Numbered from the stretch's first letter, positions 32,384-42,650 are shown. The stretch: 64,000 bases of DNA from Lepidostoma basale (GCA_022606425.2 JAHDVF020001050.1:186001-250000); one strand, 5' to 3'. The notes: generated from the letters alone by a model not told the origin. Program-made: numbers and translations.

Positions 32384-32459
32384 AGAATGCCCTCGCAAGG
32401 CGAAACTAATTTGTAACTATTTATATAATTTATATAAATTTAATCCAAGTACAAACACT

Positions 32460-32525
32460 AAAAACTAAAACCAACTAACCAACACGCCGTCTCCACGGAG
32501 GGGTAGGCAGAAATAATGGAACGCA
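32460..32525 (-). mobile_element. LINE-X 3' terminal scrap, minus strand
   Basis: CCAACTAACCAACACGCCGT then GGGGTAGGCAGAAATAATGG: the reversed stop, tail and last codons only. Confidence 0.6.
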
Positions 32526-32569
32526 ATACTGAAATACTTAAACACAAACCACTAAACAACACTTTAAGA

Positions 32570-32720
32570 TAATCAAATGATTTTACTGAAATCTCTTGAT
32601 GGAAGTTCATTTTAAATAATAATGAAATAAAACGGTGTTTTTTTTTTAACTATTTCTACTTTTGATACCAGTCTGTCGATGCCAGCGAGCCTGGCGAAAC
32701 CGGTCGCTGTCGAAATAATC
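32570..32720. mobile_element. Foldback family C piece, copy C2
   Basis: Outer flank TGATTTTACTGAAATCTCTT shared with 43930-43970, then a tip with hammerhead-like core; the right arm is short. Confidence 0.55.
32673..32705 (+). ncRNA. Hammerhead ribozyme-like core (family C2)
   Basis: CTGTCGA, extra T, stem II GCCAG/CTGGC, GAAA, palindrome CCGG, TC. The first box differs from CTGANGA at A6, and copy C3 has the same change. Confidence 0.45.
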
Positions 32721-32784
32721 GTATTTAATATTATAAATTACTTGTAATATTATTTATATTTTAAATAAAAGGTTGTGTTATAAG

Positions 32785-32975
32785 TTAAATGAAGAGTAAA
32801 AATATAACCGCAATTAGTACTTTTATAACACTTCATTACTCTTTTCACAGACATGTTTCGGTTATATAACCCTTTATAACCCTTTTCAAATACAAAATTT
32901 TATTTCGTACATTATGAAAGGTTATATCATTACCAAAACATGTCTGTGAAAAGAGTAATAAAGTGTTGTAAAAAT
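32785..32975. mobile_element. Foldback element family D with hammerhead-like tip
   Basis: Arms TTACTCTTTTCACAGACATG and complement. Minus-strand tip 32880-32850: AAAGGGTTA..., stem GGTTAT/ATAACC, GAAA, CATG, TC; the first box is lost (TTATAAA). Confidence 0.5.
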
Positions 32976-33390
32976 AGAATGTTCAGTGTAGTTATATTTT
33001 TGAAATTTTACATCATTGATCAAGATAGAATAAATATATGGATATTTCAATTATTTCTCTATGTACAGTACTTTACGATAGGGGTGTGGTATCATTGATT
33101 CCGAAAGATTATGCGAGCGTGAACACTTGTAACACGAGGACCTGGAGGGGCTGCGTGGTGGGAGTAACAGGTAGAGGGGGAGTATCACCAGATTCACAAA
33201 AGAGAGATCTTTTATTAGTAGTCCTGGAGGTGTACGAGTATAGAGCAGAATAACTATTTTAATATTAGAGGAACTTGCTTCGTCCGCCGTACACTGCTCT
33301 GTAAGCCAAGATGCGTAGGTACCTACTTACAGCGCTAACCCAATATTATAGTGGTTATAGTATATATCCAAGGGACAAAATGTTTATTGA
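32976..33390. other. Unannotated DNA
   Basis: Balanced patch 33120-33240 without recognisable coding signal. Confidence 0.25.
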
Positions 33391-33441
33391 TTGAGGCAAC
33401 TAGATGGTTTATTTTATCAACCCGAACAGACGGGTAGGAAT

Positions 33442-33462
33442 ATAATAATAATAATAATAATA
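33442..33462. repeat. (ATA)n microsatellite
   Basis: About seven AT-rich trinucleotide copies at the start of the LINE-V frame region. Confidence 0.85.
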
Positions 33463-33499
33463 AAAAGTAATATAAATAACAATTCTAATACCACATATC

Positions 33500-34158
33500 C
33501 ATACCCCCAGTTTTTCTCAGCTGCAAATTACAACTTTGAAATAATTAATTCATTTACATACTTAGGCTCAACAGTTACCAGTGATAATAACACCCGAGAA
33601 GAAATTGACAGAAGGATAATGGCAGCAAACCGATGTTACTACGCTCTCCAAAAACAGTTAAGATCCAAATTACTGCGAAGAACCACAAAAACACTATTGT
33701 ACAAGACCCTGATCAAACCAGTCCTCACATATGCCTCTGAAACCTGGGTGATGACAAAACACACTGAAAGGTCCATCGCAGCATTTGAAAGAAGGGTTCT
33801 TAGGACAATATATGGCCCAGTGAGAGACCACAATGGTTGGCGTCGTCGATATAACCGAGAGCTATATGATATCTATAAAGAGCCCGATGTGATCAGATCC
33901 ATCAAAGTAGGGCGCTTGAGATGGGCTGGTCACATAATCAGAATGGACGACGACAACCCTACAAAACGCCTCACGCTCTCAGTACCACAGGGACGTAGAA
34001 GACCAGGAAGGCCCAAAATGCGATGGATGGACAGTGTCAACACGGATGCATCGGTGTTGCAAGTGAGAGATTGGAGAATAAGGGCATCAAACAGACAAGA
34101 ATGGAGGAAGCTCCTGGATTCAGCCAAGGCCCACCCAGGGCTGTCGAGCTTAGGATGA
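33500..34158 (+). mobile_element. LINE-V, longest open LINE frame in the window (5'-truncated)
   Basis: An uninterrupted frame (33391-34158, LINE homology from about 33510) reads INSFTYLGSTVTSDNNTREE, RRIMAANRCYYALQ, LYKTLIKPVLTYASETWVM, FERRVLRTIYGPV, VGRLRWAGHIIRMDDDN, GRRRPGRPKMRWMDSV and ASNRQEWRKLLDSAKAHPGL, stop. This is the connection and C-terminal region after the reverse-transcriptase domain of an RTE-like element. It is followed by a GAT-rich tail (34150-34170). The open frame suggests a young insertion, though the catalytic domain is not included. Confidence 0.85.
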
Positions 34159-34184
34159 TGGATGATGATGAGTCGTGGTTTACT

Positions 34185-34560
34185 CACAAATTGTAAAAAG
34201 CATTTTTGGACAGCCGCCCCTTTCATACGAATTATAAATTCTAACGGCCTCTCTCCCATAACAGTTGTTTCTTCTCCGGCACCAATCTAAAGATTGGTCG
34301 TATCTTTCTTCAACTCCGCATAAGAGGTACAGCCCATATCTCGGCAAATCTGGTCTAGGTACTCCTGGCGAGGTCGTCCTCTGCCAATCGATCCCTCGAC
34401 CATTCATTCAGGAAACATTTGTGCCGCAACACATGACCAATCCATGCCTATTATCTTCAACTCTGCTGAGAACCTCCTCAATTGTAACGTGGTCCTTCCA
34501 TGAAACATAGGCAATTCGTAGGTAGGTCCACATTTCAATTTATTAACAGGTGTACCAAAT
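34185..34560 (-). mobile_element. LINE-N fragment, minus strand, degenerate
   Basis: Minus frame: KDHVTIEEVLSRVEDNRHGL, RGIDWQRTTSPGVPRP. The same IT.I..ILSRI pattern appears at 56105-56440 on the same strand. It resembles the linker between reverse transcriptase and C-terminus of LINEs. Confidence 0.45.
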
Positions 34561-34899
34561 ATTAAAACATTGTTGCATATTTATATTGAAACATGGTTGA
34601 TTCGGTGAATCGGATCTTTGCTTTGGAACTTGCCAAGGCATATTGAATATTGAAGTACGAGTATAAAACAGCAAATTGAAAAAGAGATAATCGACAGAGA
34701 GATAAAATGTTGGTTTTATTGAATTTTATTTTATCTTCTTCTTTCGGTGTCATGTCAGATCCATCAGTCCCCGACGTTGACAAATTCAAATTCAAATTCA
34801 AATCAGTTTATTTTCTCAAAAGACATTACAAACATTTTTTATAGTTTAAGGCATCTATTGAGAACAGGTAAAACATAATAAATATATAATACCAGGAAC

Positions 34900-35215
34900 G
34901 CATGAGAGATGGTTCGACATTAGGAATACAAGATACTCTCCAAAGTCAAGAGTATTTGTCTTCTGAATGTACTTTCACGAATATGAATCTCCGAAGCGAT
35001 CATGTTCAGCAGTTTGATTGCTCTCCCCACCGGCATCACCAGAGGCAGGTTGGTCCTGCATGTTGGGAGATAAAACAGTCTGTGCTGACGCTGTCGAAGA
35101 AAACCATCCGGAACATAAAGATGGATAGCCTCCAAGATGGCGGAATTCTCAAAGAATCCCCGGATAAGTCTGAAGAAATGGGTAAGTGTGCACCCATCCC
35201 TTCTTATCTGTAAAC
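34900..35215 (-). mobile_element. LINE-P fragment (jockey-like RT C-terminus), minus strand
   Basis: Minus frame: RDGCTLTHFFRLIRG, FLRQRQHRLFYLPTCRTNLP, VMPVGRAIKLLNMIASEI. Collinear with 45860-46320 (plus) and 51370-51741 (minus). Confidence 0.75.
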
Positions 35216-35219
35216 TATT

Positions 35220-35800
35220 GGTCCCCAGCAATCACTTAAGAGTAGGTGTCTCTGTCCATGGCAGCTCGAAACAGCTCCCCAAGCCAGTCCAGTCCCTTAT
35301 GTTGTAGAGCCAGGAGATTAGCCACCTGCCAACACCTCGTTGACCCTCTGTTTTGCCATGATCCATCAGGTGCAGCAATTTATATGTTTCTTCCCTAATC
35401 CCATGACCTTTATATGACACGCCAACAATTCTCTGTCAGCTCTGGCTCTTTGGAGAATATTCATATTGCTTAAAGTAATGCGCAAAATTTTGCGCTGCAG
35501 GCACATTTCAAACGCCTCCAGTCGGCATTTGACCATTCTCTGTCGAAGTTACAAATTAATGTTGTCATCATAGAAAACACCTATCATCTTATTAAAGGCT
35601 GCACGAGATACTTCTATTCTGCACTTGATTTAAGGTTTCCTGGTCGCGAGGTCTTCCCTTAGTACACACATCCAGGATGTTTGAATTCCTTCACTCTCTC
35701 AATATCGATACCATTCAGTGTAAGATAGACCTCTGAATCTAATTATGAGTGAGTTAATCTATTCATTTTCTTCGCTTTGGGCCGAAGCTTTGTCATTTAT
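35220..35800 (-). mobile_element. LINE-S fragment, minus strand, extends into the pre-C-terminal region
   Basis: Minus frames: NLDSEVYLTLNGIDIERVKE and FKHPGC (the F.YLG block), CRLEAFEMCLQRKILRITL, RARADREL, GVGRWLISWLYNIRDWTGLG. Longer than the other two LINE-S copies at its 5' end. Confidence 0.75.
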
Positions 35801-35922
35801 ATGCTGTTTGATGAGAAAGCACATCGAAAGTGAATTAAAGATAATTGCGTAGATTTTCACGGTTGGCAGCAATATGGTTTGTGTGATTTTGGGTAACAAC
35901 GTGTGATTTATCCTTCTCGACC

Positions 35923-35954
35923 GACGTTTCGGAAATTGTTGCAGTCCCCATCAG
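35923..35954 (-). ncRNA. Hammerhead-like core (family J, minus)
   Basis: Minus strand: CTGATGG, GGA...TCC stem, GAAA, 2-bp stem III CG, TC. A9 is replaced by G. Confidence 0.4.
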
Positions 35955-36084
35955 TAATGTGGTGGTGGTAATAAATGTGGTGAGTTGTATCTGCTAAGGT
36001 ACTTCACTGTTGTATCGTGTAGCCGGCAGTGTGTACGTGAGAAATAGAAAGTCCGTGCTTTATTACCACCACCACCATATTACC

Positions 36085-36119
36085 CTGAAGATGGAGTCTG
36101 CAACGATCTTCAAAACGTC
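36085..36119 (+). ncRNA. Hammerhead-like core (family J, plus)
   Basis: CTGAAGA (exact consensus), extra T, stem II GGAG/CTTC, AAAA in place of GAAA, CG, TC. One substitution (G12 to A) should impair it. Confidence 0.4.
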
Positions 36120-36239
36120 GGTTGAGAAGGAGAAATCACACGGTGTTACCCAAAATAACACAAAACAAATTGAATGTAAGATATTAAGGGAAATATTTTT
36201 CTTCATGTCGTTTCCAGGGGTGCTAGGTATTACATTATA

Positions 36240-36460
36240 ATTAATATTTTTAATTGAAATTTCTTGGTAGAAGTTAATTTTAAATAATGAAAATAAAATA
36301 AAAATGATACAAAATTTCTTTATTATTATATATTTAGACCAGAAGATGGCAGCAAGCTGCCGAAACCTGTCGACGTTAAACACAATTGGAAGCACACTAT
36401 ACATATAATATAAAAGAAATTTTGTATAATTTTTTGTGTTGTTTTCATTATGTATTGTAA
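36240..36460. mobile_element. Foldback element family I
   Basis: Arms GATACAAAATTTCTTTATTA and complement (AAAGAAATTTTGTATAAT) around a hammerhead-like core. Confidence 0.55.
36341..36372 (+). ncRNA. Hammerhead ribozyme-like core (family I)
   Basis: CAGAAGA, extra T, perfect 5-bp stem II GGCAG/CTGCC with CAAG loop, GAAA, CCTG, TC. The first box has the same U4-to-A change as family H. Confidence 0.45.
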
Positions 36461-36639
36461 TATTATATTTACATAATAGTAAACCATACACTGAGGCAAC
36501 TTCCTTGCCCCATTCAACTGATGATGACATGCCATAGATTTTTATAAGTTGTCCGAGTATGACTAATCGTCGGATTCAGGTACATGCCGGATGAGCACAA
36601 GAGAACCACTTATCAGAGAAGGCGAGAGTAGTAATTTTG

Positions 36640-36860
36640 TTGGAAATATAATATTAACGGCTCGCTAGAGCCAGGGGTGAGGTGCAGGCGGGGAATCATG
36701 GCCCCGAGGAGTCCGTCTCGCCCTCCTCGTGAGGGATGAGCACTCCTGAGCCTGTTGGGAGGAGATCCAGGAGCAATCTGATTATATTGTGAATATTTAT
36801 TTCTTTCTGCGTAAACCGATAAAATTTCAATCGGAGAAAATCTTGAGGGAATGGCACCCG
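36640..36860. other. GC-rich patch of unknown origin
   Basis: 36650-36770 (GAGGTGCAGGCGGGG, CCCCGAGGAGTCCGTCTCG) is unlike its surroundings. A minus frame reads SAHPSRGGRDGLLGAMIP. Probably a repeat fragment; not identified. Confidence 0.25.
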
Positions 36861-36949
36861 CACTCATTAAATATATATGAAGGGAAAACATTATAAATGG
36901 CGCTCTCAAAGTCATCAATGTAAATAAAACCATAATGTATCTATTAAAG

Positions 36950-37430
36950 CAAATATGCCTATACATTATGGAGTTCTAGTGCCAAGTCTTATGTGTTATT
37001 GTGAAGCTTGGAGCTGGCAAAATAAGAATGAAAGTAGGATAAACGGCTTAGAAATGAGTTCATTGGCAAGAGCGATATATGATAGAATAATGAACAACGA
37101 AATAAGGAAGATATGTAAATCAGATGATTGCATCACAAGCAAAATTAAAAAAAGGATCCCTGAGATCGTTTGGACATATGGAACGGATGGAGGAGAGAAG
37201 AATGGTTAAAATGTTGTATACAAGCAGTGTGAGTGGAAAGAGAAATCGTGTAAAACAAAAGAAAGCATGGCTTGACCAAATTATTAATAATGAAATAACG
37301 GCTACATTCCAAGTCGGAAAAATCGACGAGCGTGCATGTGGCGATGTATTAATGTAGAGGAAGGTGGAAAGGTATGCCAAGACAGAGCAGTATGGTGGTC
37401 CATCCTCTCTGCATCTCTTCTCCATTATGC
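36950..37430 (+). mobile_element. LINE-X fragment
   Basis: Reads HYGVLVPSLMCYCEAWSWQ, NESRINGLEMSSLARAIYDR, then KMLYTSSVSGKRNRVKQKKA and EERACGDVL pieces. Two or more shifts. It stops before the typical tail. Confidence 0.7.
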
Positions 37431-37434
37431 GATA

Positions 37435-37775
37435 ATATCAAATGTGGTCCTGTGAAGAAGACGTTCAGCTTTCTCTCCATCTCTTTGGTGGTGGAGAGAA
37501 AGTATTCTTGGAATCCTCGCTCCTCGCTCCATCCTTACGACGTGGTTTCTCCAGAATCGGGTTTTCTACCTACTCCATCTCATATGTCATAAATGTTGCA
37601 GTATCTGCGAATATTGTAGTTGAGTATCCTTTCTCTAATGGTTCTACCCACTATGGGTCGCAATGTTGTCATGTTTGCTGTAATGAGGAGATGTTTAGTT
37701 CTGACAATGTCTGCTTTTGTTTCGATTCCATAAGTCATTACAATGTTTTCATATAAAACGGTCACTTTGTGGTTA
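37435..37775 (-). mobile_element. LINE-T fragment, minus strand
   Basis: Minus frame: VMTYGIETKADIVRTKHLL, LRPIVGRTIRERILNYNIRR. Downstream codons are collinear with 44194-44547. Confidence 0.7.
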
Positions 37776-37849
37776 GAAATTTTAAACCTATAGATATAAG
37801 ATAATAAAACACTTGGTGTGTAATCACAGTATGGTGGTTATTATAATTG

Positions 37850-37920
37850 ATGCCAACTACAATAGTTTTGCTTGGACCCAATCTTTATCAGGGCAATATA
37901 ATAACTAAAAAAAAACACAA
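37850..37920. mobile_element. Foldback family N remnant with hammerhead-like core (minus strand)
   Basis: Minus strand 37891-37865: CTGATAA, extra A, a GATTGG/CCAAGC-type stem with one mismatch, AAAAC. GAAA has decayed to AAAA. Confidence 0.35.
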
Positions 37921-38109
37921 AATTTACATGTTCATATAATAATAAACGGTAGTGTAGTTATATGGGGTTAGTAAGAGAGGGAAAGGGATAGGCGAAAAAA
38001 TGTATAAAAAACACTTTGAAATTGCAAATTTCTAGGATATTTAAAATGGAAATTGTTAATTGTAAATAATAAATATTATTACATGAATTGGAAAATATTA
38101 GGAACATGT

Positions 38110-38340
38110 GTTTAGTATAGTTTTATTTATTGTTTCTTGAACAATGATTTAAAAATCTATATTTAATAATTAATACGGATGGAAACGTCATTTCTATAGA
38201 AGTTTTATTATATTTTATGGAAATGACATGTCTCGCCCTTCTAAGGCATTATTAAATGTCTTAGAAGGGCGAAACATGTCATTCCCATAAAATATAATAA
38301 AACTTAAAAAAAAACTGAGGTTTTCATTCGTATTAATTAT
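38110..38340. mobile_element. Foldback family A, copy A7
   Basis: Arms AATACGGATGGAAACGTCAT ... ATTTTATGGAAATGACATGT and complement. Tip: AAATGTCTTAGAAGGGC, GAAA, CATG, TC (38256-38281). GAAAC-ATGTC is intact; the first box is TTAAAT. Confidence 0.65.
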
Positions 38341-38448
38341 AGTTTTATTGATGGTTGAGGTGTTAGTTTTGTAAAACGCCATTATAAATTTATTATAGAA
38401 AACACGATTGTTTAGTCGTTTTACTTGGATTTAATTTACATAAATTGT

Positions 38449-38482
38449 GACAAATTTGTTTCGCCTTGCGAGGGCATTTTCA
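38449..38482 (-). ncRNA. Hammerhead-like core (family E3, minus)
   Basis: Minus strand: TTGAAAA, extra T, stem II GCC...GGC, GAAA, 8-bp palindrome CAAATTTG, TC. The box is far from consensus. Confidence 0.4.
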
Positions 38483-38492
38483 AACCCTGTTA

Positions 38493-38525
38493 GAGAATGC
38501 CCTCGCAAGGCGAAACAAATATGTC
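38493..38525 (+). ncRNA. Hammerhead-like core (family E3, plus)
   Basis: GAGAA, T, stem II GCCCTCGCAAGGC, GAAA, CAAATATG, TC. Same layout as the opposite strand; the box is decayed. Confidence 0.35.
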
Positions 38526-38530
38526 ACAAT

Positions 38531-38795
38531 TTATATCTTCTTCTTCTTCAAGTGCTCTGTCGGGTCTCCCCAACGTTGGCTATCACCTCGGCGAACCTGT
38601 CCCTGTCCTGCGCCACTCGGAACAGCTCCTCCACACTTAGGATGCCGATCCAATCCCTCACGTTTCGCAGTCAGGACACTTGTCTCCTACCGGGCCCTCG
38701 GCGTCCCTTAATTTTCCCCTCCAATATAAGTTGGAGAAGGTGAACCCAGATGTGAAATTTTCCGAACCTTGATAGTTGATAACAGTTGATGACTC
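38531..38795 (-). mobile_element. LINE-S 3' end inserted in foldback element E3
   Basis: TTCTTCTTCTTCAAG marks the reversed GAA tail, then collinear with 23138-23400 (GGCTATCACCTCGGCGAACC). Confidence 0.75.
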
Positions 38796-38862
38796 CGCCA
38801 GAGAATGATCAAATTATTGTATATTCATGTAAATTGAATCCAAGTAAAACCACTAAAAAATC

Positions 38863-39240
38863 GTGTTTACTATTATAAAATTATGCGTGCGACCTATCAT
38901 GACGTACGCTGTAGAGACGCGGGCTGACACTGTGCAAACCAAGGGACTACTAAGAACATCGGAGATGAAGGTCCTAAGATCAATTACTGGAAAACCCCCC
39001 CGAGATCGTGTCCGCAACGCAGACACAAGAAAAACTTGCGATATAGAAGATATCGTTCAGTGGAGTAGATCCAGAAGAAGATACTGGAGGGACCATGTAG
39101 CCCGAATGGATGGTGACAGACTTGCATATACAGCCGCTTATGAAATCCCCTCTGGGAGGGACAGCTGGATCTCATCATCCGACGAGATATGATTTCTCTG
39201 TCACAGATCGTCAGATCTATTAAAAGAAGAAGAAGAAGTT
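38863..39240 (+). mobile_element. LINE-T fragment with (GAA)n tail
   Basis: The open frame reads VRPIMTYAVETRADTVQTKG, EMKVLRSITGKPPRDRVRNA, DIVQWSRSRRRYWRDHVARM, ending shortly before AAGAAGAAGAAG. It abuts the right arm of foldback E3. Confidence 0.75.
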
Positions 39241-39920
39241 TGATACTTTGCATTATTATTCATGACACCGCCTAAATTTATTGTTTACAGTGTTTTTTTC
39301 GGGAAGTGTTAATTTCTATTAGTGGAAGAATAGCATGTGTGTGCATGTATGTGTGTGTGTGCGCGTGTTGTTGTAAATATATAATTTATTTCCTCGCCCT
39401 CGTAGACTGACAACGTTACACGTGTACGTAAAAATGGTGTATGGCCAGTCACCGCCGTGGCCGTGCACCGTGTCGCTTATTTGTTAGATTATCATCGTTA
39501 CTTAAACAGCCGCTTTTGAAACCGAACAAAAGCTGACACGCGACCCGCGGGGCGCCCGCCACCCCCAGTGCGACCCTGCCGCCAGGCCGGGCCCGGCTTA
39601 AGGTCTTTGCTCGGACACGGCTTGGGACACATTTTACGTTTCATAAATCCGTTTGTTAATTTGAAAAACGTCAAATATTTAATAAGTAAAAGGCTTACCT
39701 TAGATTGATAATCAGTTTCACAGAGGTCCATTAAGTGCGCAGTTTATGTATTAAACAATAATTTTCTTTAATTCTAATAACACAACCCTACTTTATTTAA
39801 TCCACTCATAAAATATTCAATACAGGATATAAAATTCACCTTCCCGTCTTCTATAATATGTCTTATGTCTTTGTGTCGAATAAATCCACTACTGTATTCA
39901 GATTCTAATATTATCACGGT
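39241..39920. other. Unannotated; GC-rich patch 39400-39620 and (TG)n
   Basis: 39335-39369 is a TG-rich microsatellite. 39530-39600 (CCGCGGGGCGCCCGCC, GCCGGGCCCGGC) is strikingly GC-rich; it could be a regulatory island or repeat scrap. Confidence 0.3.
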
Positions 39921-40105
39921 CTTTTGAACAATGATATAAAACTCGATATTAAATAGTTAATACGAATGAAAACGTTTTCAGGAGTTTAATTTTATTTTAT
40001 AGGGATGAAGTATGCCGCCTTGCTGAGGCATTTGATAATGCCTCAGCAAGGTGATACATATCATTCCCATAAAATAAAATATAAACTACTGGAAAACATA
40101 ATGAT
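39920..40105. mobile_element. Foldback family A, copy A8
   Basis: Arms AATACGAATGAAAACGTTTT and weak complement. Tip TTGATAATGC, GCCTCAGCAAGGT, GATACATATC: decayed GAAAC. Confidence 0.55.
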
Positions 40106-40500
40106 GAAAGTAGAATAAATGAGGTTGAAATGAGATCTCTTAGAATAATGTGTGTATAATCTGTATGTTTCAAATGAAAATATAAGAAGAGAACACAGTG
40201 CGAATAAAAGTGTATATACCAAAATAATGAAAGGATCACTAAGATAGTCTGGACACGTGGAGAGAAGAATGAAGAAATAATGATGAAGAAAGTGTATGTA
40301 AAATAACAAGTAGAATGTGGCACGATCAAGTCAATCAATTTTCAAATGTCGTCCACGTGAGGAGTCGGAGAAATGGGTGCCTGACACGATGTTTGAATGT
40401 TGAGGATTCGAGAAAAGTGAGTCAGGAAAGAACAGTGTAGCGAACCATTCTTTCTGCCGACCACTTCGGCGAGACGGCGTGATGGTTAGTTACTTAATTA
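40106..40500 (+). mobile_element. LINE-X 3' end with tail
   Basis: NESRINEVEMRSLRIMC, SRMWHDQVNQF and a C-terminal GETA-stop, then TGGTTAGTTACTTAATTAG. Frameshifted. Confidence 0.65.
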
Positions 40501-41040
40501 GTTTAACTGATATGTGTTTAAATAAGTCACTTATACACTGTTTGTTTTATCTTATTTCAGTAGATAAAGAAGGAGAACACCAAAATAAATTATTAAAAAA
40601 AACACAACTCCAGTAGGCAGAACTGAAAAATGGTGATATTTTTTTTCAATTATCACTTCGTTTTATGATAATGGAGGTGTAGGTACTTATTTTCAATAAC
40701 AATAAAGAGTTAATATTTCACTTACTATATTATAGTTTAAACACGTGATAAGCTTCTTATGTTATATTAATTTACAATTTGCACACGATGTAGGTAGTGT
40801 TGAATGTATCTTAAATTGATTCTAACTTAAAACAACCTACTGTTGGTTGAGTATCCGATTGGTAATAAATAGTTTACAAAAAATAATATGTACATTATAA
40901 TAATTTCTAAAAACTACAATAACTTATTTAATTACAATTCGTATACGACAATAATCCGAATTCTATTGGGAATTCATATTTAAAATCTTACAGGAGAACA
41001 TGTAGGTAATGCATTCTGGTAAATTTGTCGTTTCAAACCA
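40501..41040. other. AT-rich DNA, nothing recognised
   Basis: No supported feature. Confidence 0.3.
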
Positions 41041-41044
41041 AAAG

Positions 41045-41410
41045 TGTCGATATCATGGAACGTACAGCTTAATGGAAGTGCCAAAGGGCTGGGGATATAG
41101 CCAGACAGTACAGACCAGATGAATACCCTGAATATTCCAAGGGAGGCCTTGGAGAAGGAACAGGAGTGTCAGGAGGCCATTTAAAAGATGGCAAGAGTGA
41201 TGACATTGCCTGAACAGCTGGGACCGAAGGAACAAAACAGGGACGAGTGGAGAAAAATGGAAATGGCATATATCAAGCTTTTCCTTCTTGGTTACAATCC
41301 TGCGGATTGGTCTGCAACAATCATCGTTCGTTTCCTCCGCTCGGTCTTTTTATTTCTGTGAATATCCAGCAGTGGAGAGAAAAAGGGTGAAGAAGAAGAA
41401 GAATAAGATT
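41045..41410 (+). mobile_element. LINE-Q fragment
   Basis: Frames give GRPWRRNRSVRRPFKRW and a C-terminal ...REKGEEEE-like GAA tail (41385-41405). Collinear, reversed, with 53745-54020. Confidence 0.55.
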
Positions 41411-41552
41411 TTCTCTCATACCATTCCTTTGAAACAAGGTGTAACTACTTATTTTTCTTTTATATTCGCCCATCACTTTGTGTTGTGGATTCATATTTGA
41501 ATAAATATAATTATACTTTGAGTTACAAAACTTTTTATTTTCACTGAACTCA

Positions 41553-41584
41553 GACATGTTTCGGTTACAAGTAACCTTTATCAA
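41553..41584 (-). ncRNA. Hammerhead-like core (family F, minus)
   Basis: Minus strand: TTGATAA, extra A, perfect stem II GGTTAC/GTAACC, GAAA, CATG, TC. C3 and G8 of the consensus are changed. Confidence 0.45.
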
Positions 41585-41966
41585 TGTATGCAATTTTAAC
41601 AATCAAACAAAACAGAGCAGTTACTTATATACTAAATGGAGATCGAGTTATTTAAATTTTGCATATTCATAATAAAAACCTAAATTTAAACAATTTATAA
41701 ATTTTGTAAATTAAAAAAGTCATCAAAAATAATGAAAATATAATAAATAATCAATTAAATTTAAATTCAATTCCCATGATCGATATGTTCCCGTTACATC
41801 TCCCCTCTCCTCAATCCTAATTATACCCCTTCTACTCGATATGTTCCCGCTACATCTCCCCTCTCCTCAATCCTAATTATACTCCTTCCACTTTTATAAC
41901 TAACTCGATCTCCTTTTAGTATATAAGTGACCGCTCTTTTTTATTTGATTGTTAAAATTGTATACA

Positions 41967-41998
41967 TTGATAAAGGTTACTTGTAACCGAAACATGTC
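41967..41998 (+). ncRNA. Hammerhead-like core (family F, plus)
   Basis: TTGATAA (41967-41973), extra A, stem II GGTTAC-TT-GTAACC, GAAA (41989-41992), CATG, TC. Identical to the opposite arm. Confidence 0.45.
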
Positions 41999-42057
41999 TG
42001 AGCTCAATGAAAATAAAAAGTGTTGTAATACAAAGTATAATTATATTTATTCAAATG

Positions 42058-42650
42058 TAACTACTAATATATGAAAAAAACACTGTTCTTGTCCAATGCA
42101 GTCCTGCCTGCCAGAGCCGCCTGGGTTGGTAGTGAAGCTGATATTAATGCATACTCTGGAATGCATTTAGAGCGGAGCGGGCGTCTTGGGGAGAACGTAA
42201 TTTATTTCAGTTTAGGAAATTTGAGAAGCTTATATTTTACTTTAAAAATACATTGCCTGTCACGTCTTTCAAACGAATAATAAATGTATTCATCGTTCTG
42301 TGTTATAGCTCCTATCGTTAGCAAAATAAAATTTTGGCTCCGAGAAAATAGTATTCTTCTTCGGAGGAAACATCTCGAGCACATTCACTAATCATTTGAA
42401 ACCACTCTTGTGGGTGTGGCCCTCTGCAATAATTGCTCCCATCTCAGTTTTAATAGCTCGTGTCGTCTAATCTACACATAATACATAAATACTCCATCGT
42501 TCAGTTAAATACTGCATTTAGATTTTACCCATCCTTCTAAATAAGAAGATACCGATCAGTAATTAATCTATAATGAAAGCTTTGTTGCTTTTTGGTTTTT
42601 CCTTGATTTATTTATATACAAAAATGTATAAACAAATTTGTCACTACTGT
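42058..42650. other. Unannotated DNA
   Basis: No recognised repeat or coding motif. Confidence 0.3.

Larger units (their letters stand above)
30911..32388 (+). mobile_element. Copia retrotransposon, internally deleted, with target duplication
   Basis: Identical 121-bp LTRs (30916-31036, 32263-32383) flank a short interior. The 5-bp AGAAT occurs at 30911-30915 and 32384-32388. The primer site after the left LTR matches the copia type. Identical LTRs mean a recent insertion. Integrase and most of reverse transcriptase are missing, so it would need another copy's enzymes to move. Confidence 0.92.
30636..32458. mobile_element. Foldback element family E (E1), split by a copia insertion
   Basis: Left arm 30636-30780 (GATGGTTGAGGTATTAG, AAACACGATTGTTTACTTGG, GACAAATTTGTTCC) pairs with 32389-32458 (GCCCTCGCAAGGCGAAAC ... 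AATCCAAGTACAAACA). The inner hairpin is 30774-30797 against 30895-30912 (CTCAAACTGAACCTAATC). The copia element sits in the right arm. Sister copy at 38341-38880. Confidence 0.7.
35877..36168. mobile_element. Foldback element family J
   Basis: Arms TTGTGTGATTTTGGGTAACA and CCTTCTCGACCGACG against their complements, with an interior of about 130 bp. Hammerhead-like cores lie at both arm tips. Confidence 0.65.
38341..38880. mobile_element. Foldback family E, copy E3, split by a LINE-S insertion
   Basis: Left arm GATGGTTGAGGTGTTAG ... AATTGTGACAAATTTG; right arm ends AATCCAAGTAAAACCACT and AATCGTGTTTACTATTATA. LINE-S (38531-38795) sits in the right arm. Confidence 0.7.
41497..42057. mobile_element. 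Foldback element family F, complete
   Basis: About 93-bp arms (41497-41589 and 41964-42057) with TATAATTATACTTTGAG and TGTTTCGGTTACAAG against complements. The interior of about 370 bp includes a 56-bp tandem duplication (41781-41836, 41837-41892; CGATATGTTCCCG...). Hammerhead-like cores at both arm tips. Confidence 0.75.

Noticed and set aside
36063..36530. 155-codon minus-strand frame
   Set aside because: It runs through the arms of two foldback elements (J and I); low-complexity residues, no domain.
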